A stretch of 64,000 bases of DNA from Nematostella vectensis (taxonomy: Eukaryota; Cnidaria; Anthozoa; Actiniaria; Edwardsiidae), in assembly GCF_932526225.1 (NCBI RefSeq), contig NC_064038.1, positions 10,661,070-10,725,069 of the forward strand. Reading direction: 5' to 3'. Made by a program: the position numbers and the translations under genes. How positions within the stretch are numbered: position 1 is the first letter of the stretch; each line of letters starts with the position of its first letter. The notes beneath the pieces were generated by a model. That model made no database searches and was not told the origin of the DNA. It saw nothing but the letters and a program-made list of their open reading frames with translations. Positions 58,393-64,000 of this stretch are shown piece after piece.

Positions 58393-59119
58393 TTTTATCA
58401 TCATTTATTTATTTATTTATATTGATCTATTCTTAATGTCATTTAGTTTTTAACAATACAGTCTAGGCAAGGTTTTTATCAAAATTGATTTTACTATACC
58501 ATTAATTCGGCTATAACAAATTGTTTTCAATTAGTTTTGTGTGGAAATTTTAAAAGAAATCTAGAACCATTAATGACGGATGTTAGAGCGCGGTAATTGT
58601 GTGCAATTCTTTTGTATGGAAGAAGATTCTGGTTTTAGATAAAAGCAAGCATTAGTGTCTAAGCTTTAGATAGACAAAAAACGTACAGGCCGTCGGTAGC
58701 CAACTTAACCAACGGACAAAAAGCCGGAGTATTCATGTCTTGCATTTGAACCTTAAGCAAGTTACCATAATAGAACTGTAAGTAAACTAGACTATAGATT
58801 GGTCTCTTCTTGTCTTTTCATGACAAACTTTCCCAACACATCACTGCAAATACGCCTCACCTGAAATTTTACTTGACTTTTTATTTTTTACTTTATGACA
58901 AGAGGTTAATTATTATCTGGTATCGATAACATGGGCATATTGAAGAAGCCTTATATATATTAATAAAATAAAGATAAAGTCTATTCCGGTGTTCAGATTC
59001 TTATGATTTAAGCCCGATAATTTCTTTGACCTGATTAACCTACTGATAACGAGGTGGTGATAAACTAGTTCTTTTATTTCAAGAGCATTGACATCTAACG
59101 CAGAGAATTTCGCAGCCAT
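56585..59119 (-). CDS. Possible small three-exon gene, 65 aa, unidentified
   Basis: Exon 59044-59119 (ATG in AAGATGGCTGC; donor ATCA|GTAGGT), exon 58064-58135 (acceptor TAACAG; donor CACAA|GTAGGA) and exon 56585-56634 (acceptor TTACAG) join in phase to a 65-residue protein starting MAAKFSALDVNALEIKEL and ending VDVTYRIQTPKF. A 5' noncoding exon would end at 59864 (TTTG|GTAAGT) and splice to about 59216. I do not recognise the product. The last exon also has a long open second frame with a good donor (AAAG|GTATGT, to about 56516), so the real gene may differ. Confidence 0.35.
57557..57579. repeat. Poly-C tract
   Basis: 23 C in a row within a pyrimidine-rich stretch (57515-57585). Confidence 0.9.
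58222..58423. repeat. (CATT)n and (TTTA)n tetranucleotide repeats
   Basis: CATT/CATC units pass into about 25 units of TTTA. The Tyr/Leu/Ile ORF across it is an artefact. Confidence 0.95.
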
Positions 59120-59937
59120 CTTCTCATCACAAAAACCTTCGGTCAAATCGCGCAATAAATGGCTGCACACCCAGATTTTTTTTTTAACTGCTTCAGAAAG
59201 GTCCCTCGAATGTTGCCTAGAAATTCGGTGCTCTCCAACAACCATTAATTCTTCAAAAAATAGGATTCGGAAAATTAAAAGGAAAAAAAAGACAGCGGTC
59301 CCAGTAACCGCACGTACACGAATAATTTCGTCAACACGTTCTTTTACTCAGGAAACTGCGAAAAGACAGGTGAACGGAATCCGTGACTGCTTGGGGCCCT
59401 AATACAAACAGCATCGCAAAAAAAGGAAATTTGTCAAGGATATACATACACTAAGTATCCAAAATATTACTGATAGTAAAGTGGTTAAATTAGCTTTTAA
59501 AATGATTCTTAATAAAAAGTTCATTGACATTATTTTGTAAAACTGCTGAATTTTGATTCTTGGCAAAAGGGTTTAATTTTGATTAATCGCAGATTTGGTG
59601 GTAAGCAGAGTGTTGTTTTCAAATACAATCGCAAGAACTTCACAAGCTAGAGTTTATGGAAAATTTAATGAGAAGCCTTATAACTGTGGCTGTGATAAAT
59701 AAATTGTTAGTTTGGTACTTATTTTGTAAAAATGTAACATATAAACCCTAATAGAAGTATTGTCTTTTATAAATAGTCGCATATTCCAAATCCCCCTCTA
59801 TATGCCTAAAAGAAATTATCATTTTAAGAGGGAAAAAGCTGAAAGCAATGTAACATTACTTACCAAAGATACGCGAAGAGGATAACGATTGCTTCACTCT
59901 CACTGAACGGAGTCGGCTATCTTCACATAATTACGCA

Positions 59938-59951
59938 GTAACCATGGCAAC
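59938..59951. promoter_or_regulatory. Perfect RFX X-box
   Basis: GTAACCATGGCAAC fits the X-box consensus GTNRCC-N(0-3)-RGYAAC exactly. It lies 74 bp upstream of the putative 5' noncoding exon donor at 59864. RFX X-boxes drive cilium genes in animals. Confidence 0.55.
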
Positions 59952-59999
59952 AAGTGATTGGCACAGCGCAATAGTGAATCGGTTCCATTAATAGGTATA

Positions 60000-60699
60000 A
60001 TATACTCCCGACCTTTTGTTTTTCTTTTTATGATGTTATAAAATGATATATATATATTGATATATTTGTTGTTTTGGTGTCATATTATTTTAGCCCCCTT
60101 TTTGTGTCTCTATCGGCTACCCCATAAATGTTACCATTAGCAACCATTTGTTCATTAAAGTATGCAAGTCAAAAAGCTTATTAAATAATTTCCATAATTC
60201 CTTTTAAGTTTTCACGTTAAACGATTTCTAGTATTACTAACTACTAAAAAGTTAAGTATTACTAGCTACATTTCGCTTTTATTCCGCTGTATAGGCGTTA
60301 CGAATATACTCCACGAAAATCATATCTTCTCAATATTTAAGCCGCTATTGAATGATCGTGTAGTCTATGATAATTACGACTATCACGCGCGTGGAAACCC
60401 CACTATCGTGTCTTTTTTATTCATCGTTCAAAGGGATTTTATTTTTTATCACGAAATTGGGCGACAATTTAACAGAGCATTTTACGAACTACCAACTACT
60501 CCTTATTAGCAGTAACGTTATGCTGTTGGGGTTAATTTTTGGTTAAAAACTAAGCAAAAGATGAGGTATAAATAGATCAGAACTTTCACGACCCTTTGAC
60601 TTCTGTAAATAAAAGTTCATAAGTGATTTTTTTCTCCCCTTTTAAGTGTCCGCCCTTTCAGTATTTCTGCCTTGTCATGATGATTCCCAATATCTTGTC
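60000..60699. other. Intergenic, nothing recognised
   Basis: AT-rich unique sequence right of the X-box. Confidence 0.5.
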
Positions 60700-60832
60700 T
60701 AACTCTCTGATTCTCGTATTTTTGCTTGTCTAATACAAATGATTTCATGATTTGTAAATACCTCTTCGTCTAACTCTCAGATTCTAGTACGTTTTTGCTG
60801 GTCTAATACGAAATGGTCTCATGATTTTTAGA
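60700..60832. repeat. About 80-bp imperfect tandem duplication
   Basis: TCTAACTCTCTGATTCTCGTA ... TCATGATTT repeats as TCTAACTCTCAGATTCTAGTA ... TCATGATTTTTAG (each shown in shortened form). Confidence 0.7.
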
Positions 60833-61621
60833 TTAAAGGGTGCGAAAACCGCACAGAAAAATGCACAAAATAAAAAACGAAAAACCGTCAAAATAAGTCA
60901 ATAACCGTTTAACCGCGCAGTCTAGAGAAACCGCAATACCGCGGAATAAAATACGAAAAACCGCGCCAGATTTAAGGAAAAACCTCATCACCACAAACCC
61001 TTACGCCCCCCTCATTAAGATCTCTCCATTTAGGTATAACCATCGAATTTTCTTCCTGCCGTCCTTTAAAATCTGCAGTTCATTAATCAGCATTAGTGTT
61101 GTGGAATTTTTGGTCCCTACTTACAATGACGAAAACTTCTGCTGAGTCATCACTATATTGCCTACTTCAGCCAGCATCACCACATTAAAGTAGGCCAATC
61201 ACGCCACCATTTTATATTCCCGCCCAATGGTGAGTCACTCACAGAATCCATTTCCATCTGCTAATTCAAGCGAGAAACCAAGATATTTTCAATGAAATCG
61301 TAAGAAAAAACCATAAGTTGGATTATTCAACCATTTTAGCAGTTCCAGATTAGCTAGCATTACAGGTGTCTAAGAGAGGTCTAAGTTTTTCTCTTGCCAC
61401 GCGCTGGAGTAAATATTAAGCAAATGTGGTTCACGGAGCAATTTGTGTCTCTGGCAAAGCTGGATGGTGTTGCCGCTATTTTGTTTATAGCAAAGGAGTA
61501 ATAGACGATTTGATTTTCTTTTTGTTCATCATGGAATACGCATTGGAGTTGTACATATTGCCAATACATAGCGGTCAGACTGCATTCGTAGATTATTTTG
61601 AAGTTAACTTGCAAATAAACC

Positions 61622-61790
<169 letters not shown>

Positions 61791-61864
61791 CGTAAAGGAA
61801 TGCCTGATCGACATTCTTCAACCACAGACGCGCACTCAATCACTATAAGAATTGAAGGAGTTAT

Positions 61865-62032
61865 TGCTACAATCGTGGTCCCATGACCTACAATCGTGGT
61901 CACATGACCTTCAATCGTGGTCACATGACCTACAATCGTGGTCACATGACCTACAATCGTGGTCACATGACCTACAATCGTCGTCACATGACCTACAATC
62001 GTCGTCACATGATCTACAATCGTGGTCACATT
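61865..62032. repeat. 21-bp minisatellite, 8 units
   Basis: Unit CCTACAATCGTGGTCACATGA with GTCGTC variants. Confidence 0.95.
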
Positions 62033-62720
62033 GCCTTGGGACCAGGGTTCCGGCGCGAAAAAAAGTGTGCGCGCATAATCTATTTTTGTTTTGAGTTGAA
62101 TGCCTTTATAGAACCTATAATGTCAAAATAACGCAAATCAGGACTGTTTTATAATAAACTTAATTCTATTGAATATTAGCTTAGCGTTTATGGACTTCAC
62201 GAAAAGAGTTTTAACAAGTTATAAGGCCTTGATTGCTGCTTTCACATACTTTATGGAACGCGCCATTTCCCCCCCTCCGCCGTCTCCCCCCCCCCCCCCT
62301 AAAATGTTGGATGATGCCAACGCCAAAACACTTGACGCAACATTGAAGGGGGGGGGGGGGGGGTTCTAAGGGGGGTTGTAAATATTATTTTACGGATTTT
62401 GTGTTCTTGCATGGATTATTGTTTTCAAAATTTGGACAAATTCCGACAATGTCCCAATGACTTTTACCATGATTGTAGGCTTGAGATTTTGCCCTTCTCT
62501 TGCAAAATAAGCAACACTTGCGCAGATGCAAACAAGTTGTCTAGCCCTATTATCGTGGGCGATTACACGGTCAGCTCACTGTGACGTACCCTTAAAGATA
62601 TCGATGCTTAAAGATGTCACGTTTTTAACCTTTAAAAATATACCCTCCATAGGGACTAGCCCTTTAAGAAACACTTTCTAGCGAAAACCTGATTTAAGTA
62701 TATGCTGAGATGAAATCATC

Positions 62721-62939
62721 GTTTCCATATAGTCGCCACATTCGTACGAGTCGTGACAGTCGTCTGCAAAAAATATCATTACCTATCACGATCGGCAGTT
62801 GAAGAGGCTTCTCCTTCACTTTTCTTCGGCCAGTAAACAAAAGATCATTTCCTATAACCTTTGCGAGTTGTGAGTTCACCTCGGATGGCAAACCCTAGAA
62901 AATGTTATAACCCTTACGCTCGTACGACTATATGGAAAC
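62721..62939. mobile_element. 219-bp TIR element, GTTTCCATATAGT family
   Basis: Ends GTTTCCATATAGTCG and CGACTATATGGAAAC are inverted repeats, with CGTACGAG near each end. Related ends at 23215-23287, and a solo-like GTATATGGAAAT at about 63040. Confidence 0.75.
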
Positions 62940-63169
62940 CAGGCTTTAAAAGGAAATGATTCCTAGCGAAATAATGCATTGCGTCTGCCAATATTTCAGT
63001 TTCCTACTTTTGCGAATGGCGTACGAGAAGCGCACGAGTATATGGAAATCGCGAAGTTTTTTTATTTACGTTATTTCTCGCGAATGTCCCTTTTGATAAG
63101 CCCGCATATTTTTTTCGATACTCAGGAGTTAGTTTTAGGCAGCACAAATTGTATGTTCGATGCACGTAA

Positions 63170-64000
63170 GATGTCGTAAGCACTCGCGCGAGGTGCATAG
63201 ATGCAAACATGAGTTGTATATCTTATGCGCGGTAGTTGCAATGCTCATGGTAGCCACGATAACCATGAGTAAAATTTGCATTACGAGTTGCACTTATTGC
63301 ATATTTGATGCTCACGAGTTGCGCAAATGACGCGCACTATAATTGTGTATCTCATGCATACGATGATGGTTGCTTATTCAAATCACGTATTTAACGTGCT
63401 TATTATATATATGTATATATAAAACACTACGTATTTAATGTGCACGAGTTTCTTTATGGCGCAAACTACTTGCGCATTTAACGTGGGCGTGATGCATTAT
63501 GACGCGCACTACTTACGTATTTGGCGCGCGCGTGTTACTTTATGGCGCGCACTACTTGCGTATTTGGCGCGCGCGTGTTACTTTATGGCGCGCACTACTT
63601 TCACATTTATTGCGCGCGTGATGCATTATGGCCCGCACTACTTGTAAATTGAAACGCGCGAGCCTAGATTTTGACGCGCGCGAGATGCACTATAACGCAC
63701 AATACCTGCGTATTTGACTCGCGCGAATGCAAGATGAGGCGCGCGAGTAAGATTATGACGCGCGCTTTTTGCGTATTTTATACGCGCGAGTCTAGATTAT
63801 GACTCGCGCGAGATGCATTATGAAGCAACACTACCAGCGTATTTGACACGCGCGAGTTAGATTTCGAGGCGCACTACTTGTGTATCTGATCTATCTTTAA
63901 ATACAATATTTTTGCATTTGTATTCTGCATTTATCCCAATTGCTATAACAGCTCCATCAAGTGGACTAGTTGTGTATTTGGCTCGCACGTGCTCCATGCG
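63170..64000. repeat. Degenerate about 40-bp GCGCGC-rich tandem repeat, cut by window edge
   Basis: Recurrent words GCGCACTACTTGCGTATTTG, GGCGCGCGCGTG and GATGCATTATG with heavy divergence; the best-preserved copies are 63500-63620. Continues past the right edge. Confidence 0.75.

Overview
The window is animal nuclear DNA: AT-rich, intron-rich, full of minisatellites, small inverted-repeat elements and non-LTR retrotransposon remains, with no bacterial signatures. The mix of a spatacsin gene, an intronless class A GPCR, a CR1/L2-like LINE carrying a 2A-like motif and a HIRAN-domain transposon fits an anthozoan cnidarian (sea anemone or coral). That taxonomic call is inference from gene and repeat style, not a database match.

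The main gene is a minus-strand spatacsin (SPG11) homologue. It starts with an ATG at 44078 and runs leftwards to at least 5636. I could place 37 coding exons by reading GT/AG sites, checking phase at every junction and comparing with remembered human spatacsin. They join into one open frame of 6006 nt (2002 codons) without a stop. The C-terminal part, with the Spatacsin_C region, is not visible and should lie left of position 1. A CLEAR-type E-box (TCACGTGA) sits 17 nt upstream of the start codon, as might be expected for a lysosomal gene.

The introns of this gene hold most of the other content. There are at least nine unrelated tandem arrays, including a 5.3 kb array of a 17-bp unit in intron 27. 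A 19-bp array begins exactly at the splice donor of exon 37, so every unit carries a donor-like site. There are many TIR/MITE elements, a decayed duplicate of exon 11, and a 1.08 kb TA-flanked DNA transposon carrying a HIRAN-domain ORF. The left end (1-4770) holds a CR1/L2-like LINE between two inverted-repeat arms, then a tRNA-derived SINE candidate.

Right of SPG11 (44.1-64 kb) is mostly intergenic. It holds a perfect 63-bp-arm palindrome flanked by 15-bp direct repeats, a 42-bp minisatellite, an intact 340-residue class A GPCR on the minus strand (49876-50898), a 0.8 kb TCCTC microsatellite, and a possible small multi-exon minus-strand gene (about 56.6-59.9 kb) with a perfect RFX X-box at its putative promoter. 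The right edge is a degenerate GCGCGC-rich repeat field.

Most of the longest open frames in the window (up to 1805 codons) are artefacts of stop-free tandem repeats and are not annotated as genes.
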